Shown one piece after another: positions 16,865 through 26,376 of a stretch of DNA of 64,000 bases (its first letter is position 1; the number at the start of each line of letters is the position of its first letter). The notes beneath the pieces were generated by a model, which had not been told where the DNA came from, made no database searches, and saw nothing but the letters and a program-made list of their open reading frames with translations. The translations under genes and the position numbers were made by a program. This DNA comes from CAVWXT01 sp963759115 (GTDB taxonomy: Bacteria; Planctomycetota; Planctomycetia; Pirellulales; Thermoguttaceae): the NCBI GenBank assembly GCA_963759115.1, contig CAVWXT010000006.1, positions 1,426,001-1,490,000 on the forward strand, in the 5' to 3' direction.

Positions 16865-19261
16865 GTGTTCGATCCGTATTACAAGTGGCTCGGAATTCCT
16901 GCCAAAGACCAGCCGCCGAACCACTACCGGCTTCTTGCCCTCGACCTGTTCGAGCCTGATCCTGAAGTAATCGATGCCGCAGCCAATCGCCAGATGGCCT
17001 ATCTTCAGCAGCGGGCCATTGGCGAGTATGCCGCTCTCTCGCAACGATTGCTGAACGAGGTCGCAGCGGCCCGGCTGTGTCTTCTCAATTCCGAAAAGAG
17101 GGCGGCATACGATAGCGAACTAAGGACGAAGCTGGAGAAGGCTAAGCAGCCGGACCCAACGTTTCATTTTCATTTCGACGATCTACCCACGCCAGACGAG
17201 TCGATTCCGGCGCAACCTCTACGTGTTCATCGGTCTTCCCGCCCGAAGCCTTGGCACTACGGAGTGATAGTTGGAGTAATTCTCTTGCTTTGCCTTGGCG
17301 GATGGGCTTTGTTTGTGCGCCGAGGAAGCCCCGAACCAACCGCAGAAGCGAACGTGGCCGTCGTGGCATCGACTACTGCTCAGGAATCGGTTACGGCAGC
17401 GGTCTCTGAGAAATCGGACGATAGACCACCTGATGGCTCCACCCGAGCCAACTCGCCTCAGGTTGAGCCGGTCGTCTACGACATCACTGTTGATCCGCCT
17501 TCTGCCGAACTGAAAATCGACTGCGGCAAGGGTGAAATCACCGGCACGGGGCGGCAGCGCCAGATCCAGATCTCGGAGTTTCCCAGGGACCATCTCGCCC
17601 GTGTTGTCGTGTCGTGCGAAGGCTACCGGGCATTGGATGAGCGGCTGACACCGAGCGGCGATACGAAGCGATCATGGACTCTCAAGAAGCTGACGGAGTC
17701 CGAGATTGCCAGTTCCGAAGTGGGGAAAGCATCTGACACTGGCGAGATCCACTGCCTTCGGGGGCACTCGGATTTCGTGAGGCGCATTGCAATCTCTCCT
17801 GATGGCCGGTTCGTTGCTTCTGGCAGCGACGACAAAACCGTGCGGCTTTGGAACATCGCCACGGGTGCCGAGATTTGGAAATATGACGGCCTCTCATCAG
17901 GTGTCGATGCCATCGCCTTCAGCCCCGAGGGCAATCGAGTATGGGTCTGCGGACAACAAGACGTGGTGCGTCTCGACACAGCCGATGGCAAGCCGTTCAA
18001 CGATCCAATGGAGATTGGACCGATGATGAAAGGGGACTTCGAAAGGGCCGCCTTCGGTCGTGGCTGTTCCCGGTTAGTTATTGCTCTTTCAGGAAGCGGG
18101 CAGGGGGGAATGCAGGTTCATGACCTCAACAGAAGGATGCTCCAATGGGACAATGGGGCCTGGGTCTCGGTTGTAACCTACAGCCCGGACGGCAAGCAGA
18201 TCGTCGGTGGTACGTGGAACGGATCAGTCGAAGTGAACGTGGCTGACTCTGAGAGCGGGAAGATCCTTCGCACATTCGACGGCCTGGGAACCCGGAATAG
18301 CGCACTAGCATTCTCCCATGACTCCAGATTCTTAGCAGCCGCCAGTGGCCCATCGGCTCCCAAGGCAAACAGGCCGTCAGAGCAAAAAGTCATCGTGTGG
18401 GAGGTTGCCACAGGTAATCGTATGCGGGAGTTGTCTACACCGGAAGGCTGGCTATGGTCGCTAGCGTTCTCAGCAGACGACCGCCTATTGATCGGCGGTG
18501 GCAGTGGGGACGAAGGTTGGTATGGCTACAAGACCGACAATTGCATCCACATCTGGGACATTTCCAGCGGCAGCGAAATAGGTCGTCTGCGTGGCCACGA
18601 GAAAGCCGTGTTCAGTCTGGTTGTTACCCCGGACGGACGGCAGCTAGTTTCAGGAAGTGCCGATGGCACAGTTCGGGTGTGGAACCTTCCTATCCCCGAG
18701 GTTAGTCGGAACGTGCCAAACGCAGTTGAACCGGTCGTCTACGACATCACCGTCGATCCGCCTTGGGCCAACTTGCGTGTCTATTGGGAAAAAGCAATGG
18801 TCACCGGCACAGGTCGGCAGCGACAGATCCGCATATCTGAGTTTCCCGAGGGTGGTCTAGTTCGTGTTCTCGTTTGGTGTGACGGCTACCAGTCAGCGGA
18901 CGAGGGGCTGGGGGCATCCAGCAGCGACAGAAGGCAATCTTGGAGTCTCAAGAAACTAGCCGAAGTTGAAACAAGGAAGCCCGTCAAGCAGTCAAAACCC
19001 AAGTCTTTGGCAGAACGACTGCGTGGCACGAAATGGATCAACACGAATGGTGTTACTTTTGAGTGGGATGAAACCGATACGTTTCGCCACAACGGTAAAC
19101 CGATGAAGTGCGAGGTTCTCGACGATACTCGAATCCGCATAGATTTCGGCAAGAACCATATCGACACTTTTGTGTTCGACAAGGGACTCAAGCGGTTTGA
19201 TCAGTTCAGCACGCAGCAGCCGAACCGCAAGCCGCTTTTCACTGGCGAGAGGGTACGTTAG
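16865..19261 (+). CDS. WD40 repeat protein with planctomycete N-terminal module and duplicated PEGA-like domains
   Basis: 798 residues from a GTG start. Residues 1-95 form the planctomycete module (FDPYYKWLGIP, NHYRLLALDLFEPD, RAAYDSELR) that looks like a helical J-domain-like adapter. A transmembrane helix follows at about 135-158. A PEGA-like unit (VVYDITVDPPSAEL ... WTLKKL) occurs at about 203-277 and again at 622-700. WD40 blades fill the space between (LRGHSDFVRRIAISPDG, SGSDDKTVRLWN and a later SADGTVRVWNL). The C-terminus (about 715-798) looks like a small beta-barrel, lipocalin-like (GTKWINTNGVTFEW). It is probably a membrane-tethered scaffold. The Hsp70-like gene follows 10 nt later. 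Confidence 0.85.
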   Translation: MFDPYYKWLGIPAKDQPPNHYRLLALDLFEPDPEVIDAAANRQMAYLQQRAIGEYAALSQRLLNEVAAARLCLLNSEKRAAYDSELRTKLEKAKQPDPTFHFHFDDLPTPDESIPAQPLRVHRSSRPKPWHYGVIVGVILLLCLGGWALFVRRGSPEPTAEANVAVVASTTAQESVTAAVSEKSDDRPPDGSTRANSPQVEPVVYDITVDPPSAELKIDCGKGEITGTGRQRQIQISEFPRDHLARVVVSCEGYRALDERLTPSGDTKRSWTLKKLTESEIASSEVGKASDTGEIHCLRGHSDFVRRIAISPDGRFVASGSDDKTVRLWNIATGAEIWKYDGLSSGVDAIAFSPEGNRVWVCGQQDVVRLDTADGKPFNDPMEIGPMMKGDFERAAFGRGCSRLVIALSGSGQGGMQVHDLNRRMLQWDNGAWVSVVTYSPDGKQIVGGTWNGSVEVNVADSESGKILRTFDGLGTRNSALAFSHDSRFLAAASGPSAPKANRPSEQKVIVWEVATGNRMRELSTPEGWLWSLAFSADDRLLIGGGSGDEGWYGYKTDNCIHIWDISSGSEIGRLRGHEKAVFSLVVTPDGRQLVSGSADGTVRVWNLPIPEVSRNVPNAVEPVVYDITVDPPWANLRVYWEKAMVTGTGRQRQIRISEFPEGGLVRVLVWCDGYQSADEGLGASSSDRRQSWSLKKLAEVETRKPVKQSKPKSLAERLRGTKWINTNGVTFEWDETDTFRHNGKPMKCEVLDDTRIRIDFGKNHIDTFVFDKGLKRFDQFSTQQPNRKPLFTGERVR

Positions 19262-19271
19262 GAAGCGAATA

Positions 19272-20993
19272 ATGACCCATTCGAGCACCACCCCCCCAGT
19301 TGGAATCGACCTTGGCACGACCTTTTCTGTCATTGCCCATCTCGACTCGGCGGGCAGGCCGTGGACGATTCCAAACTCCGAAGGCGACCTGATCACCCCC
19401 AGCGTCGTCTTCTTCGATGGCGACTCCGTCGTCGTGGGGAAGGAAGCGATAAAGGCGGCCGCCGTTGCCCCCGAGGATGTGGCGCAATTCATGAAGCGGG
19501 ACATGGGCTGCCAGGTATACCAGAAGCAAGTTCACGGCGAACATCTTCCTCCCGAAGTGATCCAATCGTTCATCCTTGACAAGTTGCGGCGGGACGCCGT
19601 CCTAAAACTCGGCGAGTTTCGCAAGGTCGTGATCACTGTCCCCGCTTTCTTCAACGAACCTCGGCGAAAAGCCACGCAGGACGCTGGGGCGTTGGCAAGG
19701 CTAGAGGTGATCGACATCATCAACGAGCCAACGGCAGCAGCTATCGCCTTTGGCGTGCAGCAGGGGTTCCTGACAACCACTGGCGAAGCCAAGGAAAAGG
19801 AGAAGATTGTCGTCTATGACCTTGGCGGCGGAACCTTCGATGTCACGCTCATGGAGATCGACGGTAGGCACTACAACGCCATCGCCACGGCTGGTGACGT
19901 GTATTTGGGTGGAATCGACTGGGACCAGCGAATCGCCAACTACGTGGCTGAAGAGTTCGCTAAGAAGAACCGGGCTGTCGATCCTCGACAGAATCCAGCC
20001 GGTTTGCAGCGATTATTGCGTGAAGCCGAAGATGCCAAGCGTACCCTCTCAGCACGGGATCAAACCACGATCACCTTCGAGCACGCCGGTGATGTCGTTC
20101 GGCTGCCCTTTACCCGCCAGCAATTTGAGGAGATGACGGCCGATCTCTTGGATCGGACTCGCTTTACCGTAGTCAATCTGATGCAGGATGCCGGAATGAA
20201 GTGGGACGACGTTACCCGGCTCCTGTTGGTTGGTGGCTCCACGAGGATGCCGATGGTACAGAGGATGTTGGAGGAGGTGTCTGGCAAAAAGCCGGATCGC
20301 TCTCTCTCGGCAGATGAGTCGGTCGCCCACGGTGCTGCCATCTACGCTGGACTGCTATTGGCCTCCAAGGCGGGATCTCGCCCCGAATTCACGATACGCA
20401 ATGTGAACTCGCACAACCTCGGGGTGTTGGGGATCGAGCAGACGACCCACCGCCCTCGCAACCAAGTGATGATCCCACGGAACACCCCCTTGCCAGCTAC
20501 TCGCACAGATCGTTTTGTCACCCGCCGAGCAAATCAGACCAGTGTTGCTGTCAAGGTGGTCGAAGGCGGCGATGCCAGCGGCAACGACGCCACTCACATC
20601 GGCAAGTGCGTTGTTCGAGGTCTGCCTCCGAATCTTGCTGCCGGAACGCCAGTCGATGTTACCTTTCAATACGGGCAAGATGGCAGGCTGACAGTCAGAG
20701 CGAGGCTTCCTGGGCTGAACAGGGAGGCTCTTTCGGAGATCGAACGGGCGTCGGGCATGACAACCGAAACGCTTCGAGACTGGAACCAACGGCTGCGGAG
20801 TGGAGGCGGCATGCGCCTCGGTGCTGGCGAGCCCCTTGCTCACGAGTCCGCCGATGAACCACCACCAGTTCCGGCGATTACCGACCAGTTGGAGGATGAA
20901 CCGCCGCCGCTCCCCGATATGGTGGAAGATGAGGAACCGCCCCCGCTGCCAACGAGCACCGACCAGGACGAGCCCCCGCCCCTGCCACCTTGA
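19272..20993 (+). CDS. Hsp70/DnaK-like protein with proline-rich C-terminal repeats
   Basis: 573 residues. The nucleotide-binding domain is complete: GIDLGTTFSV at 11, VITVPAFFNEPRRKAT, IINEPTAAAIAFG, YDLGGGTFDV and LLLVGGSTRMPMV. It is followed by a shortened beta-sandwich substrate domain and no normal lid. Instead the tail holds four near repeats, DEPPPVP, DEPPPLP, EEPPPLP and DEPPPLP. DnaK is about 640 residues, so this is a specialised relative. AGGAAG precedes the chosen ATG. The tail could be the ligand of the GYF-like domain encoded at 24143, which is inference. Confidence 0.88.
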   Translation: MTHSSTTPPVGIDLGTTFSVIAHLDSAGRPWTIPNSEGDLITPSVVFFDGDSVVVGKEAIKAAAVAPEDVAQFMKRDMGCQVYQKQVHGEHLPPEVIQSFILDKLRRDAVLKLGEFRKVVITVPAFFNEPRRKATQDAGALARLEVIDIINEPTAAAIAFGVQQGFLTTTGEAKEKEKIVVYDLGGGTFDVTLMEIDGRHYNAIATAGDVYLGGIDWDQRIANYVAEEFAKKNRAVDPRQNPAGLQRLLREAEDAKRTLSARDQTTITFEHAGDVVRLPFTRQQFEEMTADLLDRTRFTVVNLMQDAGMKWDDVTRLLLVGGSTRMPMVQRMLEEVSGKKPDRSLSADESVAHGAAIYAGLLLASKAGSRPEFTIRNVNSHNLGVLGIEQTTHRPRNQVMIPRNTPLPATRTDRFVTRRANQTSVAVKVVEGGDASGNDATHIGKCVVRGLPPNLAAGTPVDVTFQYGQDGRLTVRARLPGLNREALSEIERASGMTTETLRDWNQRLRSGGGMRLGAGEPLAHESADEPPPVPAITDQLEDEPPPLPDMVEDEEPPPLPTSTDQDEPPPLPP

Positions 20994-22109
20994 CCTGGGC
21001 ATCGGGCCAACAAATACGAAAGGCAATCATGGCGCTCACAATCGAAATGCCTTCGGGGCAGCCTATCGTTTTCGAGTCGCAGTCCGTGACCATCGGCAGA
21101 GATCGAAAGTGCGACGTGGTGTTGCCCGACAAAGATATTCAGCCCTGCCATGCCAGGATCAAGAGGGTGGCGGGCAAGTGGATGATCGAGTCGGACGGCG
21201 AGTGGCTTCTTCAGGTGGGCAACGGCGTGCCGGGGCGCAAGTGTTGGCTCAATCCTGGCGACAGAATCCGTCTGACAGAATCCGGGCCTGTGATCATTTT
21301 CCATCTGGAAAGCAAAGTCGAAGACGCCCCTGCTTCGCCTCCAGCCTTCGACACAACAGAGCCTCCGCCTATTCCTGAACCGGCATCGCCACCAACGGCA
21401 CCCCAGACGACGGCAGTTCCAAGCCAACTATTGCCCTCAGCTAAGGAGAGGCAGGTGCCGCCTTCCGGCTTTCATGCCTATTTGGCCGAACATTTCGTCG
21501 TGACTCGATGGCCTGCCGCCATTGGCATTTGCTGTGGAATCGTGGCTGCTCCGCTGCTGAGTCTTCTGAAACCTGTGTGTGGGCTTCGGGGAATGGCAGC
21601 GATGCTTGCCATAGTGGCCGGGGCCGGAGCGCTGAGTGGACTGCTTTACTTCGGAATGAGACTCTACGCATACTGGGTCGTGCGCACGCACACCATTTCC
21701 AATCACGCCCACAGCTATACCGCCACCTTCGCATACTTCTGCTTCACCATGCTCATCCCTCTCACCCCTCTATTGATCGCCGAATGCTTCACGCCATCGC
21801 ATGGATTATTGGCCACGCTGGTGCCTCAGTTTCAGAAAGAGCAGACCAGTTGGTTTCGCACGGGCGTTACGGAGGGAATCACCGAAGGACAATCACCGTC
21901 TGCCGAAGGATCGGCCGATGTCGCCGCCGCCCGTCGTATGACGGCCTCCAGTCCCGTGGTCACTTCTGTGGACAACGACCAAGTGCTCTCGGAGGCAATC
22001 GGCCTGATCGTCTGCGGCTATCACGTGGTTCTGCCGGATGGCGCACAGATCGAACTGCCCGAGACTACAGGCACCGGCTTTGCCGTGTCACCCCAGGGGT
22101 TTGTCCTAA

Positions 22110-23427
22110 GAGAGCGCGCACGGATAACTTGAACAAATTGCTATTGTGGCGTTCATTGCATTGTGTGATAACGTGTGCATGCAGGATGCACAGGTAATTG
22201 CACGGATTGAAGCCAAGTATCGGTTGCTGGAGCCGGAGTTGGATGAACGCCGACGGCGACAGTGGGCGGCAGCGGAAGCCTGTGATATCGGCTGGGGTGG
22301 GATTACAGCGGTTTCGCAGGCCAGCGGAATGTCTCGTACCACGATCACCGCCGCGCTTCATGAGTTGGAACTGCCTGAAAAAGAGCGTGCGGTTGCGGCC
22401 TGTCGCGTGCGACGACCGGGTGGCGGTGACAAGTCCTTGACAGAGACCGATCCGGGTCTGATGGCTGCACTCGAAACGTTGATTGAACCAACGACCCGTG
22501 GCGACCCCAAGTCGCCGTTGCGCTGGACGTGTAAGAGCACGCGCAACTTGGCCGAGGAACTGACGCGTCAAAGCCATCCGGTCGGCGCACGGACCGTGGC
22601 CAAATTGTTGCACCGTGCGGACTATAGCTTGCAGGCAAACCGCAAGACTCGGGAGGGATCGTCGCATCCGGATCGCAATGCCCAGTTCGAGTACATCAAT
22701 GCGAGCGTCCAGCGGTTCTTGAAACGCGGCCAACCGGCGGTTTCCGTGGATGCCAAAAAGAAGGAAAACGTGGGCGATTTCAAGAATGGCGGGAGGGAAT
22801 GGTTCCCCCAGGGAACGCCCGAAGAAGTGCGCGTTTACGACTTCCTGATCAAGTCGTTGGGGAAGGCGGCTCTCTACGGCGTGTACGATCTGCTGCGGAA
22901 CGAAGGGTGGGTAAGCGTCGGCATCGATCACGATACAGCGCAGTTTGCCGTCCCCAGTATCCGTCGATGGTGGAATGAAATGGGGCAGCAGCGATTTCCG
23001 CGCGCCCGCGAACTTTTGATCACAGCGGATGGCGGAGGCAGCAACGGGAGTCGCAACCGGTTGTGGAAGGTGTCGCTGCAAGAGTTGGCTGACGAATTGG
23101 GCATCAAGCTGTTCGTTTGTCATTTCCCACCCGGCACCAGCAAATGGAACAAGATCGAGCATCGCCTGTTCAGCTTCATCACGAAGAACTGGCGTGCCCG
23201 CCCCCTGGTCAGCCTTGAGGTCATCGTGAATCTCATCGCCAACACGAAGACGCGAACGGGATTGACTGTGAAAGCGGCCATTGACACAAACCATTATCCG
23301 ACCAAAATCAAAGTCACTGACGAGCAACTGAGAAAGCTGCGTCTCAAACATCACAAGTTCCACGGCGAATGGAACTACACGCTCTCACCACGCAAGTAAA
23401 CTTGTTCAAGTTATCCGTGCGCGGCCG
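22110..23427 (+). mobile_element. ISAzo13-family insertion sequence (1318 bp)
   Basis: Ends share the inverted 20-mer CGCGCACGGATAACTTGAAC (continuing AA) on both sides; the outermost bases differ. CTAA is duplicated at 22106-22109 and 23428-23431. It encodes one transposase. Insertion is inside the FHA-trypsin gene just upstream of its catalytic His codon. Confidence 0.85.
22179..23399 (+). CDS. ISAzo13-family transposase
   Basis: 406 residues from the ATG at 22179 (417 from 22146). Family blocks are clear: ISQ-like HTH near AVSQASGMSRTTIT, VSVDAKKKENVGDFKNGGRE, ITADGGGSNGSRNRLWK and CHFPPGTSKWNKIEHRLFSF, which carry the DDE residues. The start is uncertain because neither ATG has a strong ribosome-binding site; relatives begin near the later one. 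The reading frame is intact, so the element may be active. Confidence 0.85.
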   Translation: MQDAQVIARIEAKYRLLEPELDERRRRQWAAAEACDIGWGGITAVSQASGMSRTTITAALHELELPEKERAVAACRVRRPGGGDKSLTETDPGLMAALETLIEPTTRGDPKSPLRWTCKSTRNLAEELTRQSHPVGARTVAKLLHRADYSLQANRKTREGSSHPDRNAQFEYINASVQRFLKRGQPAVSVDAKKKENVGDFKNGGREWFPQGTPEEVRVYDFLIKSLGKAALYGVYDLLRNEGWVSVGIDHDTAQFAVPSIRRWWNEMGQQRFPRARELLITADGGGSNGSRNRLWKVSLQELADELGIKLFVCHFPPGTSKWNKIEHRLFSFITKNWRARPLVSLEVIVNLIANTKTRTGLTVKAAIDTNHYPTKIKVTDEQLRKLRLKHHKFHGEWNYTLSPRK

Positions 23428-24142
23428 CTAACCAACAAGCATGTTGTTGAAGATATTGCCAATCGCATGAATGCCAAACTCCTGCTTGAGAAGCTGCGCA
23501 AGGAGAAGCTGCTGGATGTGACTCCACGAATATGGGTGTTCTTTGGGCAGAAGCAAAAGTACGTCGCCAACCTCGTCCACATCAGCGAGACTTATGACCT
23601 AGCAATTCTAACAATTGATCGCACAAACGGCACTTATCTTCGACTTTCACAGAGCAATACCCATCGTCGAGGTACACGAGTCTATGCTCTCGGATTCCCT
23701 GGCGCAGCGAGAGTTCCGTCGTCCGAGGCGGAACTTGGCGAAGAGGCTAGGCGTCACAAGTCTGGTACGACGATTCAAACGGAGTTCAAGAGCCGAGATT
23801 TCGAATTCATCTTGACTAGCGGAGACATCAGCAGGGTTACCTCGGAGAGTGAAGGGCGTCGCTGGATTCAACACAATGCGAACATCAATCCAGGCAATTC
23901 TGGTGGCCCGTTGGTAATCGAGAACGGAACAGTGATTGGAATCAATACGCTCAGGATAACAGGCGGGGAGGGAGTATTTTACTCGCTGGCCACGCCGCAG
24001 CTTAGGAAGGAAATCGACCAGCATGTGCCTTCGACGCTTTGGGAGTAACGGCATCTGAGGTTATCTGGCGCATTGACCACAATTCCAGCCGAGGAGTGCG
24101 GATCAAGGTCGCCACCAACCCGAGAGATCAGGGGGAGTACAA

Positions 24143-25861
24143 ATGTCAGACAAATGGTATTACGCCCAAACTGATCACCAGCAAGGCCCGGTCACTACGG
24201 AGAGATTGAGGGAGCTTGTGGCATCTGGGCATCTTCGGCGGGCCGACCTCGTGTGGAGAAAGGGGATGTCCGGCTGGGGCAAAGCCGGTTCTGTGAATGG
24301 ACTCTTTCCCGAGCAATCGCCACCGGAGTCACCACCGCATCTGCCTACCGTCACCATTCCACCCGTACCGGTGCCGACAGCACCTACACTGCCGCCGACT
24401 GATGCCACAAGGCAAATGCCATTGCCTACAGCGACCCAGGCTGCAACCAGGCCGACTCGCTACACGGTAGGTCGAAAGTATGAGGTGTGCTATACTTCTT
24501 CCGATCATGGCTCAGGCCAATACCTATTTCTGGGCAGTGGGGGGCGCTACTCGTTCTATGGCAAAGGGGAGGTGCTTATCACCGAGACTGCGGCCGTGTT
24601 TACGGCCGAACGCCCCGCTATTCGGTTCATATTCTCAAACAAGCCCCTTGAAATACCATTGGGCGACATTGGTGACGTAACCTCTGAAGGAAAGATGGTT
24701 CGATTGTCCTTCAGGAAGAACGGCAAGACCAAGAGATTCTCCTTTGTTGCCCTGAGCGAAGAGGAAGCCCGCTCGATTACGGCTGCATTGCCGCAAGGGG
24801 GTTTGGGAGAACTTCCGCACATTCAAGTGCAGCAAAGTGAATTTGTTACCGCCCTGAATAGGGCCACGCCTAATGCCTTCGTGACGCCACTGATCATTGC
24901 GGTCAATGTCGTCATCTTCCTTCTGATGGCTCTCAGCGGGGCTGGCGTATTTACAACCAACCTCGATGTTGCTATTCGCTGGGGTGCCAACTACGGTCCC
25001 CTCACTACGGATGGCCAATGGTGGCGGTTGCTTACGTCAGCCTTCTTGCATTTTGGAATACTGCACATCTTCTTCAATATGTGGGCACTGAGCGGGATTG
25101 GCGTACTGGTCGAAAAGCTCTTTGGGAACTATGTCTACTTGGGGATATACCTCGTGTCAGCCATTGTTGGAAGCTCGACAAGCCTGATTTGGCATGCCGA
25201 CGCAACCGTGAGCGCTGGTGCCTCCGGCGCTATTTGCGGCATCTATGGTGCCTTGGTCGGCTACCTTGCCATTCAAAGACACAGCGTGCCGCAATCGATG
25301 TTAGCCGAACTGTGGAAGAGTACCATCGCCTTCGTGCTGTACACATTGTACTTTGGGTTGGCTCACAAAGGTATCGACAACGCCGCACACCTCGGCGGCC
25401 TGCTTGGCGGGGTCCTGACTGGGATGGCGTTTGCACGTTTCGTCAATCTTGAATTGCGAGACTTGCAGACACGTGTGAAGCTTTGGATCGGAATTCCGGC
25501 CTCATGCGGCCTAATCGTCGTGGCGTTGGCATTTATCCCCAACTGTGATTCTTCCGATGTCAATCTCGTGAAGACGGGCCACCTGTCGGCCTATCCAACC
25601 GTGCCGGTTGAGAAGGCCGTGAAGAGCTTTGTTGGATATCCTCGCTGGGAGTCTGGTGTCGCCTCGGACGGGCTGCACTTCGTGAACGTCCGTGGCAAGA
25701 TCCGCCTCATGGAAAAAGAAGTGGAGGCCGTGCTTCAGTTCGAGGTCAACCCGAGAGCCAAGACTTTCGAAGTGCGGGCGCTCGAATACAACGGTATCCC
25801 CCAAAACGGTCTCGAACAACTGGGATTCCTGGCGAAGATGTTTGAATCCTACAAGAACTGA
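24143..25861 (+). CDS. Rhomboid-family intramembrane serine protease with N-terminal GYF-like domain
   Basis: 572 residues. Residues 4-60 form a GYF_2/DUF4339 domain (WYYAQTDHQQGPVTTERLRELV, W in GMSGWGKAG), followed by a Pro/Thr-rich linker (about 65-110) and a PH-like region (about 112-220). The rhomboid domain (about 245-450) has HFGILHIFFNMWAL, the nucleophile Ser361 in GASGA and the partner His416 in NAAHLGGLLGG. A C-terminal extracytoplasmic-like domain follows. Rhomboids cut transmembrane segments of substrate proteins. The N-terminal GYF-like domain may recruit proline-rich partners such as the Hsp70-like tail four genes upstream in the same direction. GGGGGAG lies just before the ATG. 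Confidence 0.88.
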   Translation: MSDKWYYAQTDHQQGPVTTERLRELVASGHLRRADLVWRKGMSGWGKAGSVNGLFPEQSPPESPPHLPTVTIPPVPVPTAPTLPPTDATRQMPLPTATQAATRPTRYTVGRKYEVCYTSSDHGSGQYLFLGSGGRYSFYGKGEVLITETAAVFTAERPAIRFIFSNKPLEIPLGDIGDVTSEGKMVRLSFRKNGKTKRFSFVALSEEEARSITAALPQGGLGELPHIQVQQSEFVTALNRATPNAFVTPLIIAVNVVIFLLMALSGAGVFTTNLDVAIRWGANYGPLTTDGQWWRLLTSAFLHFGILHIFFNMWALSGIGVLVEKLFGNYVYLGIYLVSAIVGSSTSLIWHADATVSAGASGAICGIYGALVGYLAIQRHSVPQSMLAELWKSTIAFVLYTLYFGLAHKGIDNAAHLGGLLGGVLTGMAFARFVNLELRDLQTRVKLWIGIPASCGLIVVALAFIPNCDSSDVNLVKTGHLSAYPTVPVEKAVKSFVGYPRWESGVASDGLHFVNVRGKIRLMEKEVEAVLQFEVNPRAKTFEVRALEYNGIPQNGLEQLGFLAKMFESYKN

Positions 25862-26376
25862 TCAGTTTCCCGGACGATCATATCCGTGAGCCGCTTCCTT
25901 GTCGGCGCTCGCTTATTGGAGTGGGGCGGCAGCAGCGGGTTCCGAGACACGTCTGGCATCGCCCGGCTGACACCAACTGTTACGCCGATGTGCTGACTTG
26001 GCCGTACCCTGCTGATGGCATCCCCCGCCTGGATGCTCGCCAGCAGGTTCTCGATCCGCTCGGTATTGCCGAAGTGCTTGGCCATTTTTGTCCCCGCCAC
26101 GGGCCGATTTTTGCCCCAGGAAACCAGTATAGCCACTCAAACTGGGCCTTACAGCCACCTGAAGCGGCGAAATACGGCCAAATCGACATCTGGAGTTCGC
26201 TTTGACACCAATTCGTGACACCAACTAGGCGTCGGCGATCACGGCGGCAAGGGGCTGGTGTCAAACTGGGAAATCTGGAATTTCGGTGTCCTTTTTCCCC
26301 CGCCACCTTCGTTCTGCTGCTTAGCGGGAGGGGCGACGGTCGCCCACCCGGCAGTCCTCTTCTCAAGGAGCTTCCC
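25862..26376. other. Intergenic region with several boundary elements
   Basis: Holds TGACACCAAC at 25968 and 26216, TGACACCAAT at 26203, and the inverted GCTGGTGTCA at 26254-26263. The pair 26216/26263 forms 8-bp inverted arms around about 32 bp. A minus-strand frame (26093-25849, MAKHFGNTERIENLL...) could be a small gene of about 80 codons but has only a weak ribosome-binding site. No other gene is evident. Confidence 0.5.
26203..26263 (+). repeat. Boundary-element cluster with inverted pair
   Basis: TGACACCAAT (26203), TGACACCAAC (26216) and inverted GCTGGTGTCA (26254-26263). The last two share 8-bp arms TGACACCA/TGGTGTCA, able to fold into a stem about 30 nt apart. Another copy lies at 25968-25977. 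Confidence 0.7.

Larger units (their letters stand above)
21029..24048 (+). pseudogene. FHA domain-transmembrane-trypsin-like protease gene, interrupted by an ISAzo13-type element
   Basis: The 5' part (21029 to 22109) encodes an FHA domain (VTIGRDRKCDVVLPD, PCHARIKRV), a linker with EPPPIP and three or four membrane helices, then enters a protease domain at GTGFAVSPQGFVL. The 3' part (23428-24048) continues TNKHVVEDIA (catalytic His), YDLAILTI (Asp) and NINPGNSGGPL (Ser). Removing the insertion plus one copy of the duplicated CTAA restores the frame exactly, giving about 565 residues of an HtrA-like phosphopeptide-reading membrane protease. With the element in place no full protein can be made. 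It follows the Hsp70-like gene closely. Confidence 0.85.

Noticed and set aside
25849..26093. Small minus-strand gene beginning MAKHFGNTERIENLL
   Set aside because: Weak ribosome-binding site and an element copy inside the frame; kept only as a note in the intergenic entry.
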